This document shows, piece by piece, positions 1 to 10,058 of a stretch of 64,000 nt of DNA; position 1 is the stretch's first letter, and every line of letters starts with the position of its first letter. The stretch is taken from NCBI RefSeq assembly GCF_000497045.1, contig NW_015961958.1:360543-424542 (forward strand), in the 5' to 3' direction. The notes below the pieces were generated by a model that did no database searches, was not told the DNA's origin, and was given only the letters and a program-made list of their open reading frames with translations. Position numbers and translations under genes: made by a program. Source of the DNA: Kalmanozyma brasiliensis GHG001. Lineage: Eukaryota > Basidiomycota > Ustilaginomycetes > Ustilaginales.

Positions 1-2489
1 TCGAAGATCTGCGCACCCTTGTACGAGGCGAGGGTGGAGATACCCATCTTGGACATGACCTTGAGAATACCGTTGTCGACGGCGTGGGTCCAGTTGTCGA
101 TGAGCTGGCCGGCCGAGAGATCAGCCTTGACGAGGCCCTCGCGAGCGACCTTAAGGATGGCCTCCATGGCGAGCCAGGGGCAGATGGCATCGGCACCGTA
201 ACCGAGGAGCACACACATGTGGTGCACCTCACGAGCCTCGGCGGACTCGATCATGAGGGCGATGCGGCTTCGCTCCTTGTTGCGGATGAGGTGGTGGTGA
301 ACACCACCGCAAGCAACGAGGGACGAGATGGCGACGCGGTCGGCGCTGACAGCTCGGTCGGAGAGGACAACGACACGGTAGCCGTCGCGGATGGCCTGCG
401 AGGTCTCGGAGCAGATGCGGTCGAGAGTGCTCTCGTAGCCGATGATGCCCTCACCCTTGTCGTAGGTGATGTCGATGGTCTTGGCAGTCCAGTCGCCGTG
501 CACCGAGTCGATCTGCTTGATGGCGTTGAGCTCGTCGATGCTGAGGATGGGCGAAGGGAGGAGCAGACGGTGGCACTGCTCGGGCTTCATCTCGAGCAGG
601 TTGCCCTCGGGACCGACGTACTGCTCGAGCGACATGACGACCGACTCTCGGATGGGGTCGATGGGAGGGTTGGTGACCTGGGCGAAGAGCTGGCGGAAGT
701 AGTCGTAGATGACACGAGGAGCGGTCGAGATACAGGCGAGCGGAGCATCATTGCCCATGGAACCCAGAGCCTCCTTTCCGTCGGCAATCATGGGAAGCAT
801 GAGCAGGTTGATCTGCTCGGCGGTGTAACCGAAAGCAAGCAGCTTGGGGTCGGTGCTAAGGCGCTCCTGGTCGAGAACGGGAGCGATGGCGTTGCTAGTG
901 TTGCGACGAACGGTGTCGACGATCTCGGGCAAGCGCAGCAGCTGGTTCTCGAGCCAAGCGGCAAAGTCGGCACGCTGCGAGGTGGTGAGCTTGAGCTCGC
1001 GGTCCTCGACGACGCGACCCTCGACGGTGTCGACGAGCAACATCTTACCGGGCTGGAGACGACCCTTGGCGATGACGGTCTTGGGGTCGATGGTGACGGT
1101 ACCGACCTCGGAGGCGCAGATCATAATGTCGTCGTCCGTGATGTAGTAACGGCAAGGTCGGAGACCGTTGCGGTCCAAGTTGGCACCACAGTAGCGACCG
1201 TCGGCGAAGGTGAAGAGCGCGGGACCGTCCCAAGGCTCCATGAGACAGGCGGCCCACTGGTAGAAGGCAACCTTCTCGGGCTCCATGTGGGAGCTGTCGC
1301 CCTGCCAGGCCTCGGGGATCATCATCATGACGGCTTGAGGAAGGGTAAGCACGTTGTTGATGACGAGCAGCTCGAGAACGTTGTCGAAAGCAGCCGAGTC
1401 GGATCCACCACCCTCAATGATGGGGTAGAGGAGGTCGAGCTCGTCGCCGAAAGTCTCGGACTTGAGGAGACCCTCACGAGCGCGCATCCAATTCTTGTTG
1501 CCGCGGATAGTGTTGATCTCACCGTTGTGAGCGGCCCATCGCATAGGCTGAGCACGGTCCCACGAGGGGAAGGTGTTGGTGGAGAAACGCGAGTGGACGA
1601 GGGCAAAGTGAGAGGCGTAGTGGACGTTGTTGAGATCGTAGTAGTAGTTGTACACCTGGACGGGGCTGAGCTGACCCTTGTAGATAATGTTGGTGGGGCT
1701 GAGCGAGCAGATGTAGAACCAGTTCTGAAGACCGATGGTGTGGGTGGCGTGCTTGCGGAGAACGTAGAGCTGACGGCCAAAGTACTGATCGTCGAAGGCC
1801 TTGGAGGTCTCGGCAGGGGCATCGCCAGAGCCGTAGTGGTCCTTGAGGACGACGAAGGGCTGCATGATCTTGGGCTCCTTGCTCTTGGAAGCGGGGCCGA
1901 GGATCGAGTTGTCGACGGGGACATCACGCCACCCGAGAACGCGAAGGTGAAGCTTCTCGGCGATGCTGGTGAAGGTCTGGATGTGCTCGGCGCGGGCCTT
2001 GTCGTCCTTGGGGTTGAAGAACAAGTTACCGACGGCGTACTGGCCCTGAGCGGGGAGCTTGACGTTGAGGTCGCGCTCGCACTCGCGGCGGAAGAAGGCG
2101 TCTGGGATACCAGTCATGGCACCGGCACCGTCACCGTCACGAGCGTCGGCACCGACGGCACCACGGTGGGTCATGTTGCAGAGGAGGAAGCGCGCATCAG
2201 AAACAATCTTGTGCGTGGGCTTGCCCTTGATCTGGCACATGAAACCGACACCACAGGCATCCTTCTCGTTGTCGGGGTCGTAGAGACCCTGGGCGGCGGG
2301 CAGAGAGCCGGCCCAGAAGGCGTCGGAGCGCTTCACCTCATCGTAGCCGCTCTCGTCGAAGTTGTCGGAAGTGATGGCCTCCTCGTGGTGGATGGCAGCC
2401 TGCTCGGCGTTGAGCTCGGCGTGGAGCTTCTGTGCCTCAACGAAGCGAACCTGGCGGGTGTTTTGGTTGGAGGTGGCGACGGGAGCCAT
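1..2489 (-). CDS. GLT1: Glutamate synthase (GOGAT), N-terminal part, cut by window edge
   Basis: Makes two glutamates from glutamine and 2-oxoglutarate using NAD(P)H, the ammonium-assimilation step paired with glutamine synthetase. I read 829 codons from an ATG at 2487-2489 to the left edge; fungal enzymes are about 2,100-2,200 residues, so over half is missing. Residues 1-78 look like the propeptide known from this family. Cys79 in DACGVGF (codon 2253-2255) is the expected N-terminal nucleophile of the class II glutamine amidotransferase domain, freed by propeptide removal. Typical motifs follow, such as HSRFSTNTFPSW and MRWAAHNGEINT, then GGSDSAAFDN; the central domain begins near residue 500. 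The frame is intact, with no intron in this part. The only real reading is on the minus strand; an 811-codon frame on the plus strand is its shadow. A Gcn4-like site lies about 170 bp upstream. Confidence 0.96.
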   Translation of the reverse strand, partial: MAPVATSNQNTRQVRFVEAQKLHAELNAEQAAIHHEEAITSDNFDESGYDEVKRSDAFWAGSLPAAQGLYDPDNEKDACGVGFMCQIKGKPTHKIVSDARFLLCNMTHRGAVGADARDGDGAGAMTGIPDAFFRRECERDLNVKLPAQGQYAVGNLFFNPKDDKARAEHIQTFTSIAEKLHLRVLGWRDVPVDNSILGPASKSKEPKIMQPFVVLKDHYGSGDAPAETSKAFDDQYFGRQLYVLRKHATHTIGLQNWFYICSLSPTNIIYKGQLSPVQVYNYYYDLNNVHYASHFALVHSRFSTNTFPSWDRAQPMRWAAHNGEINTIRGNKNWMRAREGLLKSETFGDELDLLYPIIEGGGSDSAAFDNVLELLVINNVLTLPQAVMMMIPEAWQGDSSHMEPEKVAFYQWAACLMEPWDGPALFTFADGRYCGANLDRNGLRPCRYYITDDDIMICASEVGTVTIDPKTVIAKGRLQPGKMLLVDTVEGRVVEDRELKLTTSQRADFAAWLENQLLRLPEIVDTVRRNTSNAIAPVLDQERLSTDPKLLAFGYTAEQINLLMLPMIADGKEALGSMGNDAPLACISTAPRVIYDYFRQLFAQVTNPPIDPIRESVVMSLEQYVGPEGNLLEMKPEQCHRLLLPSPILSIDELNAIKQIDSVHGDWTAKTIDITYDKGEGIIGYESTLDRICSETSQAIRDGYRVVVLSDRAVSADRVAISSLVACGGVHHHLIRNKERSRIALMIESAEAREVHHMCVLLGYGADAICPWLAMEAILKVAREGLVKADLSAGQLIDNWTHAVDNGILKVMSKMGISTLASYKGAQIF

Positions 2490-2655
2490 AACAGGCCACT
2501 CGAGACGAGGTGGTGTTAGCGGAAGGGGAAAGATCGGAGGTGGACGAGAGCTGAACGAAGCTGGCTTAGGGCTTCAATAGACTGTCTATGGATGCGATGT
2601 GAACAAGTGCGGAGATGCTTGCCCTGGTATGCTGATTGTCGAGGGGTATTCGTGG

Positions 2656-2664
2656 ATGACTCTT
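2656..2664. promoter_or_regulatory. Candidate Gcn4/Cpc1-type site upstream of GLT1
   Basis: The sequence ATGACTCTT lies 167-175 bp upstream of the GLT1 start codon. It is the TGACTC core of the general amino-acid control element in the variant form known from yeast HIS genes. The match is seen directly; function is inferred from GLT1 being an amino-acid biosynthetic gene. A six-base core alone can occur by chance. Confidence 0.35.
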
Positions 2665-3433
2665 GCTACAGACTCCCGATAGAATACGGAATGCGAAAGA
2701 GGAAAGGCTTGCTTGAAAGGAACGGAACTCGACCTGCGGATTCGTAACGGTGGTGAATGATGGGTTGGTGTGTCGCAGGGATGATTGGAATGATGATTTG
2801 TGTGTGTGGGATAGACGGGAAGAGAAGAAGGTGGGGACAATCGTATATGAGACGTGGGTCAGTCAGGGATGCACTAAGTTAGTGGCAGCAGGAGCAGCGT
2901 GAGAGTGGCGAGAAGGGCTGCGGACCGCGACGGAGCAAGCGGAGAGCCAATAAGGCAAAGGCAAAAGCAAAATCTGACTCGGGCAATTTGACCGCCTTTC
3001 AACAGAGCCGACCAATCCCAGACGTGCAATTTGATCCGTATGCAAGGCATGAATAGATCAACGACAGCGTGGGCGCACAGACTGGCCCTCGTTGCAGCAG
3101 CAGCTAGCAGTCTATACAGCGGTCTCGACCCCTGAACAAGCAGAGACAGAAGCAGCTTGGGCGGCGGCGGCGAATCGCTATTTTTCGCAGCTTGCTGAGG
3201 CTAAGCTGGTGTGGCACTTTTGGATTCCGATCTGACGGTAAGCAAGGGTGCTTGCTCACTGAGCGCGGCTGAGGTTCGCACAATGAGCGAGACACAACCC
3301 CACTTCGCTTGGTCTCCAACGCCAACGTCTGCTGCCGGTCAGTCGCCGACATTGACAGGTTGGCTACGCCAGAACAGAAATTTTCCTCTGACCAGCTCGC
3401 GAGCTCGCGGAAAGAAAATTTGCCGGTCAAGGC

Positions 3434-3460
3434 GGCAGCAGGCAGCAGGCAGCAGGCAGC
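3434..3460. repeat. Tandem heptamer GGCAGCA, nearly four copies
   Basis: Three full and one partial direct copies of GGCAGCA follow without spacers. Non-coding context. Likely a simple slippage repeat. Confidence 0.85.
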
Positions 3461-4710
3461 GGTTCCGACTTTGATAGATTATCAAAGCAGAAAAATCAAC
3501 GAAGCGAGCGCGTGCCTGCCAAATTGGACATCTTCCATCGCTCTTTGAAAGCCCGTCCAACCGAGCTGAGCCCTTTCAAGAGCCAGAGAAAAAAGGTCGA
3601 AAATCCAAGCGAGAAGAAAGGTGGTCGCCGCTGCCGTGTGCCCTCGGGTCTCTTTTTGATCAATCTAGAAAAAAAGTCCCTTGCGGGGCCAAATCTAAAG
3701 TTGACGCAGCCGAGACCTCGCGCGCAGCATCATCGCGGACCCTAACAGAAACATCGTCGTCCATGCCATAGGATCGCCAGCTAGACGATGGCGATGATGA
3801 TGCCTATGTCTGCTGCTGCCTCCCTGTTGGGCACCATGCTCCAGTTCTGTGGTCCGCATCCAATCTGATGGTCGAAGGTTGTGGCTCGAGCTACTCACCT
3901 GGAGGAATCCTTAGTCGTGTGCGGAGAAAGAGTGTCGAAAGACTTGAGATGCCTAGAACTGAGGCAATTTTGGGTTGGCTTTGGTGAATGAAGGTTGCAG
4001 ATGTAGACAGGTTGGCTTAGGACCTGAATTCCAATGCTGATCGTGTGTTTGTGAATTGACGAAGTGTTTGTCGCTGGGTGTGATGGCGGCAAAGAAGTGC
4101 GGATGAGATTGTGATGGTGTAGAGGTGGATACCAACGGAGCGCGTCCGAGAACAAGAAAAAAAAGTCGATGGGAGCAGTTCAATCTTCTTGGCGCGGGGT
4201 CACAGACTGGAGAAGAAAAAGCATGATCACAATACGGGCCGACAGAATGGTCAGTCAGCGGTGGGCATTCGAACAAGCAACGCAAGCCGGAGCTCAGTCG
4301 GGTGCTTTCACTCTGCCTGCCAGAAGCTAGCTCGGTGGCAGGCGGTCATCTCGTCGAAAAAGCCGGTCTCTGAAAGCGAAAAAAGGGACAAAGCAGACGT
4401 CTGCCATTGGTTGAACGGCGGTCTCGGAGCGGAGAGAGTGCATGGCTTTGAGCTTGTGTGGTCAGTGGCTTGCTCGTTGCTCGCGCCCCCCACTCTTCAA
4501 GCCTGATCAATGATCCAATCAGATGTGATCCATTTGGTGCGCCGGCAATGTAGAGAGGCAGCCTCGCAAAGCTGACGACTTTTCAGATCAGACCGCTCTC
4601 TGCTGCCTCGAATTCTGTTTTTTTGAAATTCCTTCCGTCCACGCCTCTAATGTCGACGCGAAAGAAGAAGGATCAAAAAGAGCTGCTCCTGCATCTCAGG
4701 CCGCGCAACT

Positions 4711-4998
4711 CTAATCCGTCCAATCACATTCCTCAGTTTCATCTTCATCAAGGGTCCAATCTCCTCGATCTTCTTTAAAAGCATTCGGCCGAAGGTTCGC
4801 TTCCACAATGGCAGCACGGCTCACTGCGTGAAAGGCTAATTTTTTTTGCTCGGTGGAGAATCCGCGAGGCTGGACCGAGACCGCCTTCGAGTCACCTCGC
4901 AGCAAGAAAAAGACCGACCAGCTCACCGCACACAATAAGGCGCCACTCCAGGTCATCCATCCGGCGTGCCTTCTTGCTCGCTCGTTTGAGTGGGTCAT
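4711..4998 (-). CDS. Possible small one-TM protein, unrecognised
   Basis: An ATG-to-stop frame of 95 codons. Near residues 14-33 there is a hydrophobic stretch (WMTWSGALLCAVSWSVFFLL) that could span a membrane, after a short basic N-terminus (NERARRHAG). The C-terminus is acidic (DWTLDEDETEECDWTD). I do not recognise a family, and the frame could be a chance one in a gene-poor region. No intron signals were needed to read it. No other support is visible in the sequence. Confidence 0.15.
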   Translation of the reverse strand: MTHSNERARRHAGWMTWSGALLCAVSWSVFFLLRGDSKAVSVQPRGFSTEQKKLAFHAVSRAAIVEANLRPNAFKEDRGDWTLDEDETEECDWTD

Positions 4999-5643
4999 CC
5001 GACGGTGCAGCCAGCGGTCACAAGATTCGGTGAAAGCTCAACCACGGTCACGAGGCATTAGAGCTGCCGTGCTGACTTCGACGCATTGTAACGTGTGATC
5101 AAAAGACCTGCTGTAAAGTCAGCTGGACGGTCAAGAGACGCCGCTCGGTGAGATTCTCGGTCTTCAAGCTGAGCGAGCATCAGCGGGAGCTTCGACCAGG
5201 CGCGGAAACTTGCAAGGTCGCTGCTTGCGGCTCATTTCCGGTTCTGACCGATCGATAAAGTTTTCCGGCTTCAGCACGCCTTCTCGCTCGAGCAAGCCGG
5301 CCGAAATCGTGCAAGTCTTTCCTATTATGTTAGACTTCGAGTGAGCACGGATGCTGACTTTTCCGCTCCTTTTCTCGTCCTCCTTTTTCAGTCGCTTTCT
5401 TGTTCTTGGCCAGTCAGGAGAAGGTCGACCGAACGGCCATCTAAGTCGAGCATCTTTGACTGCTGCGCATTGTCGGAGATGTCCGAGTCATTAGAGACTC
5501 GATCCTCCGAGCCAGCTTGCAGTGTCAACAGACACTGTCTCAACGCAGTACGATCATCGGACAGCTTCAGAGCATCGTATGAACAACAAGGATCTTTGGA
5601 TTTCTATGAAAACAACGCAGACAAGTGCGTACAGGCGAGACTA

Positions 5644-6960
5644 TCACGCACGGTGGATCATCGACTCGCGAGCAGGTCCCACGCCGATCCACTCGATCTT
5701 GACGCCGAGGAACTGTTCGATGAAATCGACGTAGTTGCGGCAGTTCTGCGGCAGCTCCTCCCAAGTGGTCGCTTTCGAGATGTCCTCCTGCCATCCTGGC
5801 AATGTCTTGTACTGCACCTCGACCTTGGCCAGCACCTCGAGGTCGGCGGGGAAGCTAGGCAGCTCCTTGCCATCGATGACGTATCCAACGGCGATCTTGA
5901 GCTCCTTGAGCTGATCCAGCACATCGAGCTTGGTCAAGTTGAGGCTGGTGTAGCCGTTGATCAGACACGAGTAGCGCATCATGACCAAGTCGAGCCAGCC
6001 ACAACGACGTCGACGGCCCGTGGTCACACCGTACTCGGCACCAACTTCTTGCAGGTGGTGGCCAATCTCCTCGTGAAGCTCGGTGGGGAAGGGTCCCATG
6101 CCGACACGGGTAGTGTACGCCTTCATGACACCGATGACGTTGCCAATGGCAGTAGGCGGGATGCCGAGACCGGTGAGCACACCGCCGATCGAAGTGGACG
6201 AGCTGGTGACGAAGGGGTAGGTTCCGAAGTCAATGTCGAGGAAGAGCGCGTTGGCACCCTCAACCAGCACCTTGCGGTTCTGTGCGAGCGCAGTGTGGAT
6301 GAAGGTGACACCGTCGACGATGTGAGGTCGCAGTCGCTCGGCGAAAGCACGGTAGCGGGCGATCTCGCCCTCGGTATCGTACTCAAAGTGGCCGTATCGC
6401 TTGAAACGACCCTCGACGAGCTTGCGGAACTTGGAGGCGAACAGCTCCGGGTCGTAGAGGTGGTGCACCCGCAGACCCGATCGCGAAGCCTTGGACGAGT
6501 AGGCCGGCCCAATGCCCTTCTTGGTGGTGCCGATGCTGCTTCCGCCGAGCTCGACCTCCTTGAGACCGTCGACGACCTGGTGGAAGTCAAAGACGAGGTG
6601 AGCACGGTCCGAGATGAACAGACGACCGTCGCAGTTGAGGCCCTTCTTCTCGATCGTGTCGAGCTCGGCGAAGAACGAGGGGACGTGCACCACCACACCG
6701 GAACCGATGAAGCCGGCGCAGCGCGGGTTAACGAGACCCGAGGGGAGAAGGTGGAAGTCGAACTTGGTCTTGACGCCGTTGACGTCGGCGACGATGGTGT
6801 GGCCGGCGTTGTTACCACCGGCGCAACGAGCGCAGACGTCCATCTGACCGCTGAGAACATCGGCGAGCTTGCCCTTGCCCTCGTCGCCCCACTGGGAACC
6901 GAGCAAGACGGTGGCCTTGCCGCCCGTCTTGGAGTCGGAGGGTTTTGGCATCGCAGCCAT
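5644..6960 (-). CDS. ADE12: Adenylosuccinate synthetase
   Basis: Joins IMP and aspartate with GTP hydrolysis to give adenylosuccinate, the first committed step to AMP; cytosolic. 438 residues, the usual length. The start ATG is at 6958-6960; a second ATG three codons in (MPKPSD) is an alternative. The signature [11 protein letters not shown] lies at residues 21-31, with Asp26 and His54 (NNAGHT) matching the catalytic Asp/His of the family. The IMP-binding loop [17 protein letters not shown] and the GTP-site segment [10 protein letters not shown] are also present. The frame is complete and unspliced. The enzyme shares purine supply with no neighbour here. A single GAGTCA (TGACTC on minus) lies about 270 bp upstream at 7230-7235, which is weak evidence for Bas1/Gcn4-like control. 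Confidence 0.97.
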   Translation of the reverse strand: MAAMPKPSDSKTGGKATVLLGSQWGDEGKGKLADVLSGQMDVCARCAGGNNAGHTIVADVNGVKTKFDFHLLPSGLVNPRCAGFIGSGVVVHVPSFFAELDTIEKKGLNCDGRLFISDRAHLVFDFHQVVDGLKEVELGGSSIGTTKKGIGPAYSSKASRSGLRVHHLYDPELFASKFRKLVEGRFKRYGHFEYDTEGEIARYRAFAERLRPHIVDGVTFIHTALAQNRKVLVEGANALFLDIDFGTYPFVTSSSTSIGGVLTGLGIPPTAIGNVIGVMKAYTTRVGMGPFPTELHEEIGHHLQEVGAEYGVTTGRRRRCGWLDLVMMRYSCLINGYTSLNLTKLDVLDQLKELKIAVGYVIDGKELPSFPADLEVLAKVEVQYKTLPGWQEDISKATTWEELPQNCRNYVDFIEQFLGVKIEWIGVGPARESMIHRA

Positions 6961-7932
6961 GATGAGTGTTTCGTTGTGTCACAAGATTTCCCTGGAGAGG
7001 AAACCAAGGATGGTGATCAATCGATGCCGAGAGATGGAAATCCAAGAAGGAAAGGTGGATCAGACGGCCATGTCGAGCACTTCAATCAAAACGCACAGGG
7101 CCGCTGCTCGCTGCTGCTGGAGCTCCGCCTTTGCTCTGGATCTGCAAAGCCTTCCTCTCTGCTGCTGCTGCTTGCTGCTTGCTGCCCTCTGAATTTGCAA
7201 TTTTTCTTCTCAAACAGCATCACGGCCCCGAGTCATTTTCTTCGAGCCGCCTTGGCCGGACCGCGAAGGGCAGATCTCACATTGTTATAGGTTTTTTGAA
7301 TTTTCGTCGACGACCCTTCTAACCCGCAGCCTCCCATTTTGCCGTTTGACTACATTTGGCGTGGCTGTTGCCTTTCACCTGTAATGGGTGCACCTCTGGA
7401 ATGAGGTCTCAGCCGAAGCGCGCCCCACAAATGTTAGCCTTTCTATCGGATGGTTGAGGAGCTGCTGATCCAGCACGCGTCTAGCAATGGATGCCTGCTC
7501 AGCAAGTAAGCCAGCGTGGCGACCCATTGAATTGGGAGTCAACAGCCTTCGGGCTCGAAGGAGTCGGTCACCCGAGCACTTCACACGCTGATCCTCAGCT
7601 GCACGTATCCGGTGGGTTCCAAGGCGGATAGGGAGCATCTACTTCAATTTGGAGTTGCTTGAAAGCTGCGCATCTGGGATCACCTCAAACCTTTCTCTTT
7701 TTGGTCATCACTTCTGATGTTGGTGTGTCACCTACCGGAGCTTCTTGCAGATGTCTTTTCGGCATAGCTTGCGTCCGCAGCCTCAAGCAGAAACGAAACC
7801 GAACAAGGCTTTTGGGAGAATGCATGGATGGTATTGGCGGTCGCGAACGGGAAGGAGTGCTTTACATGAGATGCGAGAGAGACAAAGCGAGAGGAGGAGG
7901 CATGCATGGGAGAGATCAGACGTTCGAAGGCG
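6961..7932. other. Intergenic: ADE12 promoter/leader and PRI2 3' flank
   Basis: No gene is supported. CTG/CTT-rich runs lie at 7100-7190. The only longer frame (7375-7638, minus, 87 codons) has no family resemblance. The right end holds the 3' flank of PRI2. Confidence 0.6.
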
Positions 7933-9564
7933 CTACGACTCGTCCATACCATCAGCTGCTGGCGCTGTCTCCGTCGTTGCGGCCACCACCGTCTGTTCTG
8001 GTTCTTGCGATGTAGCGCTGGCGTCCATGTCATGATCAGGCGAGTTCCTCTGGCTGCCCTCTCCGCTCTCTCCATTGCCGTCGGCCTGTGCGAGCTTCCA
8101 ACTGCTCTCAAAGTACCTATTGGGATGCGTGACCGTCTCGCCGCGGCCATCGAGACCCGTGCCTTTCTTGACACCCTGTCGCTGATGGGTGATCTCAAAG
8201 ATGCGTGTGCAAGCCACGTGGTAGTGGCCCTGCTTGACCGAGGCCAGGATCTCAGACTGCTCCGACTGGTTGAGACCGTAGTGCTGCACCATAGCCGATG
8301 ACAGGTTTGTCGTCGAGAAGTGACGGAAGGGGCAACCATGCGAATCTTGAGGACCTGGCTGATCTTGGGTCAAGATGCGAGCGCAGCTCTTGGCAGGGTA
8401 GTTCATGCGTCGACCTTCGAGACCGTAGCCGTGACGGATGTTGTAGCGGTACTCCTTGTTGAACTTGTCGTCGGTCATGCTCTTGAAGCTTCGTCTCCAG
8501 AAGACGAGCGCTTCTTCGACCGGCAGGCCCAGCTCTTTGAGGAAGAGGTTGTACTGCAGTCGGCCGTAGTGCTTGAGATGGCCCGTGGCTGTCAAGGTGT
8601 GATGCAGGTTCTTCATGCACATGGGAGCGTGTGTCTTGACCAACGCGTCGACCATGCCCGCGGTGACGGTGGTGCTTCCATCCGCGGTGATGCTAGAGCC
8701 GGAGTAGTCGGTCGAGATGCCAGCGAGAAAGCCCATGCTGAGGTGGGAGAGGACCGGCAACAGACGATCATCTTCGTCCAAGCGTGGCAGAGCTCGGGCG
8801 GTCATCTCAAGATCGCGGAGCAATCGCGACTGGAACTCGGCCAGGACGAGACTGGACTGCTCCTTGATGGGGACCCATGCTTGACCTGCACGCATGAACA
8901 CCTTGCGCTTCTCGACGAGATCCGTGACGCGCGTCCAGTCGACTTTGAAGAAGGTTTCGCTTTCGAAGGTCGACGCCATCTTGGGGTGCGTGGCTACGAG
9001 CTGTTCACGATACATCCTCTTCTCTTCGCCAGAGACAGGATTCCAGTCGAGATTGAGAGAGCGCATGAAGATCTCTCGTTCCGTTGCATCGTCTGTCTCA
9101 AAGCGAAGTCGGAACAGGAGCGACTCGGCCTTGACGAAGCGTCGTCGCAAGTCTTCGCTGCGGCAGAAAGCGAGACGCAGCACAAAATGGCTGACATGGT
9201 CCTTGAGACGTTCAGCGAGCAGATCGGCGCTCTTGACGGCGGTGTTGGCATTGAGTGGCAGCAATCGCTTCGCAGTCGCATTGACGGCGTCTCTGGTCTC
9301 GGCATAGGTTCGATTGCGAGCCTGCGACGACTCGATCTCTGCCAACACCTTGAGACGGTCGATAGCCCAGGACTCGAATTGCTCGATGGTGACCTCATGA
9401 ACGGGCGGCACCGAATAGAAGTTGAGTCGGTGCGGGTATCTTGCAAGCGCCTTGTTGGTAGGATGACTGGCTACAGAGCCAGATGCGGAGGTGCTCGCGT
9501 GCGCCGAGCTGGACACGTTGCCGAAGCTCGATGGCACGGTGGGAGGAGCTGCGGTTCGAAACAT
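7933..9564 (-). CDS. PRI2: DNA primase large subunit (p58)
   Basis: Large subunit of DNA primase, which works with the Pri1 catalytic subunit and DNA polymerase alpha to lay RNA-DNA primers at replication origins and on the lagging strand; nuclear. 543 residues, start ATG at 9562-9564. The C-terminal 4Fe-4S domain has the four expected cysteines: Cys316 (APMCMKN), Cys394 (KSCARI), Cys411 (HGCPFRH) and Cys452 (VACTRIF). The conserved stretches YPHRLNFYSVPP near residue 43 and NIRHGYGLEGRRMNY near 375 are also typical. The first 40 residues are Ser/Ala-rich and probably disordered; the last 60 are a low-complexity tail. The gene diverges from the nucleoporin gene over a 494 bp promoter that holds an MCB-like ACGCGT. 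Confidence 0.97.
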   Translation of the reverse strand: MFRTAAPPTVPSSFGNVSSSAHASTSASGSVASHPTNKALARYPHRLNFYSVPPVHEVTIEQFESWAIDRLKVLAEIESSQARNRTYAETRDAVNATAKRLLPLNANTAVKSADLLAERLKDHVSHFVLRLAFCRSEDLRRRFVKAESLLFRLRFETDDATEREIFMRSLNLDWNPVSGEEKRMYREQLVATHPKMASTFESETFFKVDWTRVTDLVEKRKVFMRAGQAWVPIKEQSSLVLAEFQSRLLRDLEMTARALPRLDEDDRLLPVLSHLSMGFLAGISTDYSGSSITADGSTTVTAGMVDALVKTHAPMCMKNLHHTLTATGHLKHYGRLQYNLFLKELGLPVEEALVFWRRSFKSMTDDKFNKEYRYNIRHGYGLEGRRMNYPAKSCARILTQDQPGPQDSHGCPFRHFSTTNLSSAMVQHYGLNQSEQSEILASVKQGHYHVACTRIFEITHQRQGVKKGTGLDGRGETVTHPNRYFESSWKLAQADGNGESGEGSQRNSPDHDMDASATSQEPEQTVVAATTETAPAADGMDES

Positions 9565-10058
9565 CTCGGCGAGGTCCTGTTCAGGTCGATGGTGATGGAT
9601 AAAGGCAAGATCGTTGGAGGTGCCAGTCCTTCGAGTCTTCCAAGCTGTGAATGTGTGGAGAGCTGAGCCCTTCTCGCGGTGTTGGTCTTTGAGGGAAATT
9701 TCCCACAGCTGAGCAGCTCAACGCGTCGCGCGACTGAGAGACGGCGTGTTGAGTGAATCACAGATCGAGTCGAGTTGCTCAGCCCGATTTGCTAGAGTTG
9801 ACTGACTGCACAGGGCAGCAACAGAATTTTGGAAAGTGACGGATCCCGCATCGTTCAACTTTCTTCTCTTCGTCACTCATCGCCCGTCCGCTCAGCCCAC
9901 CACACACAAACATCTCATTGCTTGCTCAGCATCGCGGTCGTCCACCCGAGCTCAGCAAAAGCGTAAGCGTTCCAGCCAGAAAGGGCTGTGCTCATTGGAC
10001 TTTCGCCCAGGAGGAAACGGACCAACCTTCACTTCGGCATCCGCTATCCTGGCCCACC
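9565..10058. promoter_or_regulatory. Divergent promoter region PRI2 / NUP170
   Basis: 494 bp between two divergent start codons, with no gene of its own. It holds ACGCGT at 9721-9726. The part nearest the nucleoporin gene is a C/T-rich leader ending in a strong start context, CCACCATGG. Confidence 0.6.
9721..9726. promoter_or_regulatory. MluI cell-cycle box (ACGCGT) upstream of PRI2
   Basis: A perfect palindromic ACGCGT, followed by CGCGCG, lies about 157 bp upstream of the primase start. In ascomycete yeasts MBF binds ACGCGT to switch on DNA-replication genes at G1/S. Its use here is inferred. The hexamer also occurs elsewhere in the window, including coding sequence, so chance is possible. 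Confidence 0.35.

Larger units (their letters stand above)
2490..5643. other. Gene-poor interval between GLT1 and ADE12
   Basis: No recognisable protein gene in 3.1 kb. The left 350 bp is a plausible pyrimidine-rich GLT1 leader (read on minus). Around 3900-4155 the minus strand looks like a transcript leader ending in CCTCCAG followed by GTGAGT, a strong splice donor. At 4711-4998 (-) there is an ATG-initiated 95-codon frame with one hydrophobic segment and an acidic tail. Other open frames here lack ATG starts or look random. A short heptamer repeat sits at 3434-3460. Confidence 0.6.

Noticed and set aside
84..2519. 811-codon frame on plus strand
   Set aside because: Exact antisense of GLT1; repetitive Gly/Val/Asp/Leu-rich shadow typical of opposite-strand frames in GC-biased genes. 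No family features.
7230..7235. GAGTCA upstream of ADE12 as a Bas1/Gcn4 site
   Set aside because: Only a six-base half match; expected by chance in a promoter of this size, so kept only as a remark.
5341..7290. 649-codon plus-strand frame
   Set aside because: Antisense shadow of ADE12 and flanks; starts at a non-ATG codon.
8320..9666. 448-codon plus-strand frame
   Set aside because: Antisense shadow of PRI2, whose four iron-sulphur cysteines fix the true frame.
9918..10058. N-terminal extension of Nup170
   Set aside because: Starts at TTG; the ATG at 10059 is in an excellent start context and gives the family N-terminus.
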